Of a stretch of DNA of 64,000 bases, positions 8,534 to 16,207 are shown one piece after another. Both the position numbers and the translations under genes were made by a program. Below the pieces are notes generated by a model, which was not told where the DNA came from, searched no databases, and worked only from the letters and a program-made list of their open reading frames with translations. Source of the stretch: Lachnospiraceae bacterium (GTDB lineage: Bacteria; Bacillota; Clostridia; Lachnospirales; Lachnospiraceae); the NCBI GenBank assembly GCA_017468395.1, contig JAFUIR010000021.1:62001-126000 (forward strand), given 5' to 3'. Every line of letters begins with the position of its first letter. The first letter of the stretch is position 1.

Positions 8534-9349
8534 TTAATTTGCTTGATGTTTCACCAGTTCCAAATCCTCATCCTTTTTCACCACTACACCGATGAATGGC
8601 AGGGTGGATTTGATTTTTTCCGTAGGGATTCCGCCCACCTGAAGGGCATTAATCCAGTCGATGAGTTCAGAGGTGCTGGGTTTTTTGCGGATGTCGCGCA
8701 TGGCACGGATATCATAAAAAGCCTCCATGGCACTCTTTAACAAAGCCTCCTCCACATTGGGATGATGCACTTTTACAATCTGCTCCATCAGCTCCGGATT
8801 AGGAAAATCAATGTAATGGAAAATACATCTTCTAAGGAAGGCATCCGGAAGTTCCTTTTCCGCATTGGAAGTAATAATCACAATGGGACGGTGCTTTGCC
8901 TTTACGGTGCGCTTAGTCTCATTAATGTAAAACTCCATTTGATCCAGTTCCCACAAAAGGTCGTTAGGGAATTCCAGATCCGCCTTATCAATTTCGTCAA
9001 TCAAAAGCACTACCTGCTCATCCGAGTCGAAGGCTTCTCCCAATTTTCCCAATTTAATATATCTGGAAATATCGTCCACGCCCTCTTCCCCAAACTGACC
9101 GTCATAAAGTCTTTGGATTGTATCGTAAACATACAGACCTTCCTGTGCCTTTGTGGTGGATTTAATATTCCAAATAATCAATTTCTTGCCAAGGGCTTTT
9201 GACACCGCCTGGGCAAGCATGGTTTTGCCGGTTCCCGGTTCCCCCTTTATAAGCAGTGGCTTTTTCAGTGCGATTGCCACATTCACGCTGGCCATCAATT
9301 CCTCACTTGCCACATATTCTCCTGTAGACGAAAACATCATTTCACTCAT
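8534..9349 (-). CDS. MoxR-family AAA+ ATPase
   Basis: This 271-residue ATPase shows Walker A GEPGTGKT near residue 37, Walker B VVLLIDEIDKAD, sensor 1 ITSNAEKELPD and the arginine pair FLRRC. It fits the MoxR branch of AAA+ proteins, which work with VWA proteins as cofactor-insertion or maturation chaperones. The ATG at 9349 follows a perfect AAGGAGG Shine-Dalgarno. It is the first gene of a two-gene operon with the CoxE-like protein and is transcribed divergently from metF; the two promoters overlap. Confidence 0.88.
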   Translation of the reverse strand: MSEMMFSSTGEYVASEELMASVNVAIALKKPLLIKGEPGTGKTMLAQAVSKALGKKLIIWNIKSTTKAQEGLYVYDTIQRLYDGQFGEEGVDDISRYIKLGKLGEAFDSDEQVVLLIDEIDKADLEFPNDLLWELDQMEFYINETKRTVKAKHRPIVIITSNAEKELPDAFLRRCIFHYIDFPNPELMEQIVKVHHPNVEEALLKSAMEAFYDIRAMRDIRKKPSTSELIDWINALQVGGIPTEKIKSTLPFIGVVVKKDEDLELVKHQAN

Positions 9350-9360
9350 GTCATTCCTCC

Positions 9361-9408
9361 TTGAAAATCTTTCTCTACTATGTTACGATATTCCTGTTTT
9401 AAAAGCAA
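9361..9408. promoter_or_regulatory. Overlapping divergent promoters of moxR and metF
   Basis: Plus strand for metF: TTGAAA (9361-9366), 17 bases, TACGAT (9384-9389) with an extended TGT directly before the -10. Minus strand for the MoxR operon: TTGCTT (9408-9403), 17 bases, TAACAT (9385-9380). The two -10 boxes share bases 9384-9385, so the promoters should exclude each other. Both are below consensus. Confidence 0.45.
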
Positions 9409-9433
9409 GAATAATCCGAAAGGACGACCAAAA

Positions 9434-10297
9434 ATGCAAACCATAGCAGAAATCATTAAAAGTAAAAAAACTTCGATTTCCTTTGAAGTTTTCCCACCCA
9501 AAAAAGACGGGGAATTTGAAGCCGCATTTGAAACTTTAGATGCCTTAAGTGCACTTTCCCCGGATTTTATCAGTGTTACCTACGGTGCAGGCGGCAGCAA
9601 ATCCAAAAAAACCATCGAAATTGCTTCTTACATTCAAAATACTTTACATATTCCTGCCCTTGCCCATTTGACCTGTGTAGGAAACAAAAAAGAAGAAATT
9701 TTGACCATTGTGGAAGACATGAAAAAGAATAATCTGTCCCACGTGCTGGCTCTTCGCGGAGACCGTCCCAAGGATATGACCGATGAGCAGTACAATTCCC
9801 GTGATTTTATGTACGCTTCGGAATTAATGCGCTTTTTGCGTGCAGAAACCAATATGCGTTTCGCCGGCGCATGCTATCCCGAGAAGCACTTTGAATGTTT
9901 CAGCAAAGAAACCGATCTGGTTCATTTGAAGGAAAAACAGGATGAGGGTGCGGAATTTTTCATTTCCCAGTTGTTCTTTGACAATGATTACTTTTATGAT
10001 TTCAGGGAACGGGCTGCTAAGAAAGGCATTGTAGTACCTATCAGTGCAGGTATTATGCCTATCACATCCCCCAAACAAATCGGCACTTCCGTCTCGCTGT
10101 CAGGCTCTTCCGTACCGAAGGCTTTTGCAGACATTATCGCAACTTACGGCGACAACGCGGAGGATATGCGCAAAGCAGGAATCGACTACGCAATCCGCCA
10201 GATTCGCGATTTACAGTCAAACGGTGTGGACGATATTCACATTTACACCATGAACAAGCCGAAAATGGCTGCTGAAATCGTGGCAGGAATCAGATAA
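9434..10297 (+). CDS. metF: Methylenetetrahydrofolate reductase
   Basis: MetF reduces 5,10-methylenetetrahydrofolate to 5-methyltetrahydrofolate for methionine synthesis and, in acetogens, for the methyl branch of carbon fixation. The 287-residue product has ISFEVFPPKK at its N-terminus, VTYGAGGS, HVLALRGDRP and the FAD/folate-site stretch FFISQLFFDNDYFYDF. The frame is open upstream to 9380, but the ATG at 9434 is preceded by AAAGGA and is where the family begins. It stands alone, divergent from moxR and convergent with gpsA. No SAM riboswitch is visible upstream. Whether it uses NADH or ferredoxin partners cannot be told. Confidence 0.95.
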   Translation: MQTIAEIIKSKKTSISFEVFPPKKDGEFEAAFETLDALSALSPDFISVTYGAGGSKSKKTIEIASYIQNTLHIPALAHLTCVGNKKEEILTIVEDMKKNNLSHVLALRGDRPKDMTDEQYNSRDFMYASELMRFLRAETNMRFAGACYPEKHFECFSKETDLVHLKEKQDEGAEFFISQLFFDNDYFYDFRERAAKKGIVVPISAGIMPITSPKQIGTSVSLSGSSVPKAFADIIATYGDNAEDMRKAGIDYAIRQIRDLQSNGVDDIHIYTMNKPKMAAEIVAGIR

Positions 10298-10308
10298 AAA
10301 ATAAGTTA

Positions 10309-10347
10309 AGCCGTCCATTTGTGATGAATGGACGGCTCTTTTATTTT
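10309..10347. terminator. Bidirectional terminator between metF and gpsA
   Basis: An 11-bp stem, AGCCGTCCATT at 10309-10319 and AATGGACGGCT at 10327-10337, has a 7-base loop. T-rich tails follow in both directions (CTTTTATTTT on plus; TAACTTATTTTTT on minus), fitting the convergent genes. Confidence 0.88.
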
Positions 10348-10381
10348 AGAAAGTTTTTGCAATCTACTCCCTAACTTAAAT

Positions 10382-11395
10382 CTATTCTTCCCACTGTGCG
10401 TCGATAACTTCAATTTTCTTGTCCCGAAGCATCAAATCTTTTACCGCCTCCGAAGCAGGTTTATTTTCAAACAATACTTTATTTACCTGTTCAATGACGG
10501 GAAGTTGCACGTTGTATTTCGCAGCAAGTCCCATAGCGGCTTTTGCGGAATATACGCCTTCCACCACCATTTTCACTTCTGCCATTGCCTCTTCCATGGT
10601 TTTACCCTGTCCGATTAAAATACCGGCTCTGCGGTTTCTGGAGTGCATGGATGCGCAGGTTACAATCAAATCGCCGATTCCTGTCAGACCGCAGAAAGTT
10701 TCAAATTTTGCTCCCATAGCCATGCCAAGTCTTGCGATTTCCATACTTCCTCGTGTAATTAAAGCAGCCTTCGAGTTATCTCCATAGCCAAGACCGTCCG
10801 CAATACCTGCCGCCAAAGCAACCACGTTTTTCAGTGCGCCGCCCAGTTCGATGCCCAGCACATCGCTGCTTGTATATACACGGAATACATCATTCATAAA
10901 CATATTTTGCAGCATCTCCGCAGTTTTGCGTTTTTTTGCACCCACAACAATAGCCGTAGGGATTCCTCTGCCCACCTCTTCTGCATGGGAAGGACCAGAC
11001 AAAACCGCAACCTGTGCCTTCGGCACTTCTTCTTCAATAATTTCCGAAAGGGTCATAAGGGTAGATTCTTCCACACCTTTTGCCACGTTGACAATCACTT
11101 GGTCTTCTTTCACAAACTCTTTCAGCATTTTGGAAGTACCTCTTGTAAAAGGGGAAGGTACAGCAAGAACAAGTACCTCTCTTCCCTCCACCGCTCTTTG
11201 CAAATCTGTGGTAAATTCCATATTTTCCGGCAAAATTACCCCGGGAAGTTTATCCACATGCTCGTGCTTTTCCCTAAGCATGTCAATTTCCTCTTGAAAT
11301 TTGGACCATACAGTCACTTCATGTCCGTTTTTGTGCAAAAGCACTGCCAGAGCCGTTCCCCAACTTCCGGCACCGATTACGCTTACTTTCGACAT
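10382..11395 (-). CDS. gpsA: NAD(P)-dependent glycerol-3-phosphate dehydrogenase
   Basis: GpsA reduces dihydroxyacetone phosphate to sn-glycerol-3-phosphate, the backbone of phospholipids. The 337-residue protein shows the Rossmann loop VIGAGSWGTALA at its N-terminus, VLSGPSHAEEV, the catalytic Lys region ALKNVVALAAGIADGLG and GLTGIGDLIVTC. It is directly coupled to plsY, which consumes its product: the plsY stop and gpsA start share base 11395. This order (DUF512-der-plsY-gpsA) is common in clostridia. Last gene of its operon before the shared terminator. Confidence 0.97.
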   Translation of the reverse strand: MSKVSVIGAGSWGTALAVLLHKNGHEVTVWSKFQEEIDMLREKHEHVDKLPGVILPENMEFTTDLQRAVEGREVLVLAVPSPFTRGTSKMLKEFVKEDQVIVNVAKGVEESTLMTLSEIIEEEVPKAQVAVLSGPSHAEEVGRGIPTAIVVGAKKRKTAEMLQNMFMNDVFRVYTSSDVLGIELGGALKNVVALAAGIADGLGYGDNSKAALITRGSMEIARLGMAMGAKFETFCGLTGIGDLIVTCASMHSRNRRAGILIGQGKTMEEAMAEVKMVVEGVYSAKAAMGLAAKYNVQLPVIEQVNKVLFENKPASEAVKDLMLRDKKIEVIDAQWEE

Positions 11396-12051
11396 TATAT
11401 TGCCTCCTTATTTTTCTTAAATAAGTACGTTTTGCGCTCTGTTCCTGTCAAAAGACGTTTGATATTCTCTCTGTGCTTCCAGAATGCCAAAACTGTCAGA
11501 AATCCTGCGAGAATATATAGTTCAATTAGTTGTGCCTGGGTCAATTCTCCAAATACGCCCAGTTGTCCGCAAACAACCATTTCAATCATAAATCCCAAAT
11601 AAATCAAAAGTGAGCCCAATGATACATAGTGGGTCAAAATAAAGGTTCCAAAAAAGAGTATGATTCCCATAGGCAAAAAATACCAATGAAAAGATGCAAT
11701 CAAACCTGCCGTGGCCGCAATTCCTTTTCCGCCCTTAAATCCCATATAAAAAGGATAGTTATGTCCCAAAATCGCACCCGCTGCCGCATAAAGGCAAAGC
11801 AGATAAATAGAGTCCGCATTACTTCCTCCAAAAATAAGGCGGGCAGCCACCACTGCCAAAATACACTTTATGGCATCCCCAAAGAACACGATAATTCCCG
11901 CCTTTGTGCCAAGTACACGCAGTGCATTGGTCGTACCTGAGTTACCGCTTCCGTGCTCCCTGATATCAATACCATGAGCCTTTCCATAAAAATATGCAGT
12001 CTGGAATAAACCAAAAAGATAACCGATTGCCAAACAAATAATGCGTTCCAT
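11395..12051 (-). CDS. plsY: Acyl-phosphate:glycerol-3-phosphate acyltransferase
   Basis: PlsY is an integral membrane enzyme that transfers an acyl group from acyl-phosphate (made by PlsX, also in this window) to glycerol-3-phosphate. The 218 residues hold five or more hydrophobic helices. Conserved loops are visible: the first with REHGSGNSGTTNALRVLG, the second with GHNYPFYMGFKGGKGIAAT, and a third region with HYVSLGS. Start and stop each overlap the neighbouring genes by one base, so der, plsY and gpsA are translationally coupled. Confidence 0.96.
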   Translation of the reverse strand: MERIICLAIGYLFGLFQTAYFYGKAHGIDIREHGSGNSGTTNALRVLGTKAGIIVFFGDAIKCILAVVAARLIFGGSNADSIYLLCLYAAAGAILGHNYPFYMGFKGGKGIAATAGLIASFHWYFLPMGIILFFGTFILTHYVSLGSLLIYLGFMIEMVVCGQLGVFGELTQAQLIELYILAGFLTVLAFWKHRENIKRLLTGTERKTYLFKKNKEAI

Positions 12052-13388
12052 TATTCTTTTTCCTTTCGTTCTCTTATGATAAACCGAAGGGGTGTTCCTT
12101 TAAATCCAAAAGTCTCCCGAATCTGGTTTTCAATGTATCTTGTGTATGAAAAATGCATTAATTCTTTATCATTTACAAAAATAACAAAAGTAGGAGGTTT
12201 TACGGAAACCTGAGTAATATAGTAAAGTTTCAGTCTCTTACCCTTATCGGAAGGAGGCTGCTGCATTGCCACTGCCTCTGCCATAATTTCGTTAAGCACA
12301 CCGGTTGCCACGCGCATTGCATGGTTTTCACTGACCATATCAATGGTTTCAAACAATTTGGGTAGTCTCTGTCCTGTTTTTGCTGATACGAAAAGCATTT
12401 CCGCATAAGGCATAAAGGACAGGGTATTTCTGACTTTCTCCGTAAATTTATAGATAGTCTTATCGTCCTTTTCCACTGCATCCCACTTGTTTACCACGAT
12501 AATAACTGCTTTACCCCTGTCATGGGCAATGCCTGCGATTTTGGCATCCTGCTCCGTAACACCTTCCGTTGCGTCAATGACCATAACCACCACATCCGCA
12601 CGCTCTACCGCACTGACGGTACGCACAATCATGTAATGCTCCAGTTCTTCCTTGATTTTGTTTTTACGGCGAAGTCCTGCCGTATCAATAAACACATAAT
12701 CTTTTCCGTTGTAAGCAATATCTGTGTCCACCGCATCTCTCGTTGTTCCGGCAATATCGGACACAATGAGACGGTTTTCGCCCAGCAGTTTATTAATGAT
12801 GGAAGACTTTCCTACATTGGGTTTTCCCACAATGGCCACTCTTGTGCGCTCATCTTCTTCCTCTTCATACAAAGTTTTGTCAAAGTAAGAAGTAACCTCG
12901 TCCAGCATTTCACCAAGCCCCAAACGGTTGGCTGCGGAAATAGGATGCGGATCGCCAATTCCCAAATTGTAGAACTCATAAACATCCGCCATATATTTAT
13001 TGAAACTGTCTACCTTATTTACCACAAGAACAATGGGTTTATGGGATCTTCTGAGCATATCTGCCACTTTGGAATCCGCATCCACCAGTCCCTGTTTTAC
13101 ATCTACCATAAAAATAATAACGTCCGCTGTATCAATGGCTATCTGAGCCTGCTCACGCATCTGGGACAAAATAATGTCCTTGCTGTCAGGTTCAATACCG
13201 CCTGTATCAATCAATGTAAAAGATGTATCCAACCAGGAAATATCCGCATAAATACGGTCTCTGGTAATACCGGGAGTATCTTTTACAATAGAAATCATTT
13301 CTCCTGCCAGAGCGTTAAACAGCGTAGATTTTCCGACATTGGGACGACCTACTACTGCCACAATCGGCTTTCCTTTCTTCTTTCCCAT
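12051..13388 (-). CDS. der: Ribosome biogenesis GTPase Der (EngA)
   Basis: Der has two tandem GTPase domains and a C-terminal KH-like domain and assists assembly of the 50S subunit. Both G1 loops are visible, GRPNVGKST near residue 15 and GKPNVGKSS near residue 185, with DTPGITRDR and DTAGLRRK switch regions and NKVD/NKWD specificity motifs. The KH-like part begins near residue 355. The length of 445 is typical. It lies between a DUF512 gene and plsY in the usual clostridial order. Confidence 0.97.
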   Translation of the reverse strand: MGKKKGKPIVAVVGRPNVGKSTLFNALAGEMISIVKDTPGITRDRIYADISWLDTSFTLIDTGGIEPDSKDIILSQMREQAQIAIDTADVIIFMVDVKQGLVDADSKVADMLRRSHKPIVLVVNKVDSFNKYMADVYEFYNLGIGDPHPISAANRLGLGEMLDEVTSYFDKTLYEEEEDERTRVAIVGKPNVGKSSIINKLLGENRLIVSDIAGTTRDAVDTDIAYNGKDYVFIDTAGLRRKNKIKEELEHYMIVRTVSAVERADVVVMVIDATEGVTEQDAKIAGIAHDRGKAVIIVVNKWDAVEKDDKTIYKFTEKVRNTLSFMPYAEMLFVSAKTGQRLPKLFETIDMVSENHAMRVATGVLNEIMAEAVAMQQPPSDKGKRLKLYYITQVSVKPPTFVIFVNDKELMHFSYTRYIENQIRETFGFKGTPLRFIIRERKEKE

Positions 13389-13402
13389 ATCTGCCTCCGT
13401 TC

Positions 13403-14734
13403 TTATTTATTCAAAATTGCATTAACAAACCCATAACCATTTGATTTTACAATATCTATTTTGACTTGTAAAGCCTTTTCAAGGTCTTCCACCGTCAAAT
13501 CATCAAGGAAAACCCTCTCTCCACTTCGAAGTACATTTTCCGGCAAAAGAAGTCTTGTTCCCAGTTTTTGCCCCTGTAACTGGGCCTGAATATCCTGCCC
13601 TGTCAAAAGCCCCGAAACCGTAATGTTTTCCCCAAAGAAATCGTTTCTGATTGCGTAAACCATTATTTCAAGCCCCGGATAAAGTTCTCCCATTTTATCT
13701 GCCATTTTTTTGATGTAGGGATACGCCAGTTTCCCCGTCACCAACGACAGACTGCCACTTTCTTTTAACCGCTGCTGCTCCGTGGTTTCCCTTTCCAGTT
13801 TTGAAACTTCCCCAAAAAATTCATTCCAAAGAAGGCGTACCATGCCCACACCGTTTTCCAGTTGCAGATAACCGTCATATCTTTCTTCCTCAGGCATTTC
13901 CCTGCCTGCCAAAATATACCATTCATCGCTGGCATGAATGAAATGAAGCCCATATTTAGGATAAATTTCCTTCTGCCACCTTTCAATCATATCTATAACC
14001 CGGCAGGCATCCTCTTTAGTAAAAGGCTCCAAAGGATAAAGCCCTTCCCGGTATTTGGATAAACCTACAGGTACTACCGAAACACTTTCCAAGCAAGGCA
14101 GATATTTCGTCATTTCGCGGATGCTGAATTCCAATTCTTCCCCGTCATTTACACCTTTGCAAAGCACAATCTGACCATTCATGGTAATGCCTGCCTCAAA
14201 AAGTTTATCTACTTTTTTCAGGGCTTCTCCTGCAAAGCGGTTGTTCAACATTTTGCAGCGCAGCTGCGGATTCATGGTCTGGAAAGAAATGTTGATGGGT
14301 GACATATGATACCGGATAATTCTGTCTATATCGTTGTCAGACATATTGGTCAGTGTCACATAATTTCCCTGCAGAAAGGAAAGTCTGGAGTCATCATCTT
14401 TAAAATAAAGAGTCTCCCGCATTCCCTTTGGCATCTGGTCAATAAAACAAAAAATACATTTGTTGTGACAATGCCTGTATTCATCCATCAAGCCGTTTTC
14501 GAACTCAATTCCAAGGTCTTCATCGGGGTCTTTGTCAATCTCCAAAAGCCATTCTTCCCCGTCCGGTTTTTGCACCAAAACCTCGATATACTCATCTTGC
14601 ACCAGAAACTGATAGTCAAAAATATCTTCTATCTTCGTATCATTTATGGCAAGCAGCACATCCCCTGCCTCAATTTCCAATTCCTCGGCTATACTCCCCG
14701 GCAGAACATTCTTTATAACATGTCTATTTTTCAT
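13403..14734 (-). CDS. DUF512 protein with PDZ and radical-SAM-like domains
   Basis: This 443-residue protein begins with a PDZ-like domain ([19 protein letters not shown], residues about 8-60), followed near residue 90 by [12 protein letters not shown], a CxxxCxxC pattern of radical SAM enzymes, and by the DUF512 domain with [13 protein letters not shown] and [13 protein letters not shown]. The function is unknown; the cysteine pattern suggests a [4Fe-4S] cluster. The gene opens the der-plsY-gpsA operon, a conserved clostridial association. Its mRNA should start with a long hairpin leader (14735-14863). The ATG at 14734 has an AAAAGGAG Shine-Dalgarno. Confidence 0.85.
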   Translation of the reverse strand: MKNRHVIKNVLPGSIAEELEIEAGDVLLAINDTKIEDIFDYQFLVQDEYIEVLVQKPDGEEWLLEIDKDPDEDLGIEFENGLMDEYRHCHNKCIFCFIDQMPKGMRETLYFKDDDSRLSFLQGNYVTLTNMSDNDIDRIIRYHMSPINISFQTMNPQLRCKMLNNRFAGEALKKVDKLFEAGITMNGQIVLCKGVNDGEELEFSIREMTKYLPCLESVSVVPVGLSKYREGLYPLEPFTKEDACRVIDMIERWQKEIYPKYGLHFIHASDEWYILAGREMPEEERYDGYLQLENGVGMVRLLWNEFFGEVSKLERETTEQQRLKESGSLSLVTGKLAYPYIKKMADKMGELYPGLEIMVYAIRNDFFGENITVSGLLTGQDIQAQLQGQKLGTRLLLPENVLRSGERVFLDDLTVEDLEKALQVKIDIVKSNGYGFVNAILNK

Positions 14735-14863
14735 ACGCTCTCCTTTTGTGCCTGTGAAAGTTTCCCCTGCACCACATAAATATCCCTTTTTTCAGCACGT
14801 TTTTTGAGAACTTCAAAATGGTGATTTTATGTGGTGCATGGTGCTTTCACAGTTACCAAACCT
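14735..14863 (-). promoter_or_regulatory. Long hairpin leader of the DUF512-der-plsY-gpsA operon
   Basis: The predicted 5' untranslated region of about 128 bases folds into a two-part stem: outer 9 bp (14752-14760 with 14844-14852, CTGTGAAAG/CTTTCACAG) and inner 13 bp (14768-14780 with 14826-14838, TGCACCACATAAA/TTTATGTGGTGCA), capped by a loop of 45 bases that includes an A-rich stretch. It is not followed by a T-run, so it is not a terminator. It matches no riboswitch class I recognise. Confidence 0.55.
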
Positions 14864-14869
14864 TCCTCT

Positions 14870-14915
14870 ATTGTACTAGAAATTCCTTGACGTGTCACTA
14901 GCATAATGTTATAAA
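14870..14915. promoter_or_regulatory. Overlapping divergent promoters of prs and the DUF512-der operon
   Basis: Plus strand for prs: TTGACG (14887-14892), 17 bases, TATAAA (14910-14915). Minus strand: GTGACA (14898-14893), 17 bases, TACAAT (14875-14870). The plus -35 lies directly against the minus -35, so RNA polymerase can probably occupy only one at a time. Confidence 0.75.
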
Positions 14916-14959
14916 TTAAATGATGAAGAGTACCACAAAAACATACATTGGAGGAAGTT

Positions 14960-16153
14960 ATGCCTAATCTACGTGAACTGGAAAACGCGATGCCGGTTGC
15001 CCCCTTAAAAATCGTTGCATTGCCTTCCGCAGAAAAATTGGGTCGTAAAATAAACGACTACCTTGTAAATTTCCGAAAAAATATCAAAAATGATTTAGTA
15101 AAAAATGATCCTGCTTTCCACGGCTATATCGAAAGCAACTATCTGGCTGACGTGGAATGTCCCCGATTTGGCTCAGGCGAGGGAAAAGCCGTATTCCACG
15201 AGACAATCCGAGGAAAAGACCTTTTTATCATAACTGACGTTTGTAACCACAGTATTACATACAATATGAACGGTTATACAAACCACATGTCTCCCGATGA
15301 CCATTATCAGGATTTAAAACGTGTCATCGCTGCCTGTGAGGGTAAAGCCCACCGTATCAACGTAATTATGCCTTTCCTTTACGAGGGAAGACAGCACAAA
15401 AGAAGCGGCCGAGAGTCTTTGGACTGCGCTTATGCTTTAAGCGAACTTCGGGATATGGGTATCAGCAACTTTGTAACCTTCGATGCCCACGACCCCAGAG
15501 TACAAAACGCCACTCCTTTAAACGGCTTTGACAACTTCACACCGCCCTATCAGTTCCTGCGTGCACTTCTTAATGCCGAGGAAGATTTGATTGTGGATAA
15601 AGACCACTTGATTGTTATCAGCCCGGACGAAGGTGCTTTGGACCGTGCAATTTATTTTGCATCTGTTCTCGGTGTAGACACAGGTATGTTCTACAAACGC
15701 AGAGATTACTCTACTATCGTAAACGGAAAGAACCCTATTGTTGCCCATGAATTTTTAGGAGACAATATTGAAGATAAAGACGTCATTATCATTGACGATA
15801 TGATTTCTTCCGGTGAAAGTATGTTAGATACCGCAAAGCAGTTGAAAGCCATGCATGCAAGAAGGGTTTACATCTGCTGTACTTTCGGTCTTTTCACAAA
15901 CGGTCTGAAAGCCTTTGATGAAGCTTACGAAAAATGTCATTTTGATAAGGTTATTACCACAAACCTTACTTATCTTCCACCCGAAATTTACAACAAGCCT
16001 TATTTCGTGGAAGCTGACATGAGTAAATTTATGGCATCCATCATTGACTTTATGAATCACGATGTATCTCTTGCCAACACAATGGCGACCACCGAAAAGA
16101 TTCACAGTATTTTAGACGCTTACAACGAGCGCAAACCTTACGAAATTGATTAA
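14960..16153 (+). CDS. prs: Ribose-phosphate pyrophosphokinase (divergent long form)
   Basis: Prs makes PRPP from ribose-5-phosphate and ATP for purine, pyrimidine, His and Trp synthesis. At 397 residues this is longer than the classical form of about 315. It retains IIDDMISSGESM, the PRPP-binding loop, FVTFDAHDPRVQNATP with the catalytic-site histidine region, and a pyrophosphate-site region NVIMPFLYEGRQHKRSGRES. The frame starts at a TTG at 14948, but the ATG at 14960 lies after GGAGG at 14950-14954 and is used here. Sequences of this kind are typical of Lachnospiraceae. Monocistronic, with its own promoter and terminator. Confidence 0.92.
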   Translation: MPNLRELENAMPVAPLKIVALPSAEKLGRKINDYLVNFRKNIKNDLVKNDPAFHGYIESNYLADVECPRFGSGEGKAVFHETIRGKDLFIITDVCNHSITYNMNGYTNHMSPDDHYQDLKRVIAACEGKAHRINVIMPFLYEGRQHKRSGRESLDCAYALSELRDMGISNFVTFDAHDPRVQNATPLNGFDNFTPPYQFLRALLNAEEDLIVDKDHLIVISPDEGALDRAIYFASVLGVDTGMFYKRRDYSTIVNGKNPIVAHEFLGDNIEDKDVIIIDDMISSGESMLDTAKQLKAMHARRVYICCTFGLFTNGLKAFDEAYEKCHFDKVITTNLTYLPPEIYNKPYFVEADMSKFMASIIDFMNHDVSLANTMATTEKIHSILDAYNERKPYEID

Positions 16154-16161
16154 TTAACCAT

Positions 16162-16207
16162 AAAAAAGAACTGTTGGAAAATAGTTGTACCCAACAGTTC
16201 TTTTTAT
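16162..16207. terminator. Bidirectional terminator between prs and the histidine kinase
   Basis: A 13-bp stem (16165-16177 with 16191-16203, AAAGAACTGTTGG/CCAACAGTTCTTT) with a 13-base loop. It has a T-run on plus after the stem and six T on minus, and slightly overlaps the end of the kinase gene. Confidence 0.88.
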
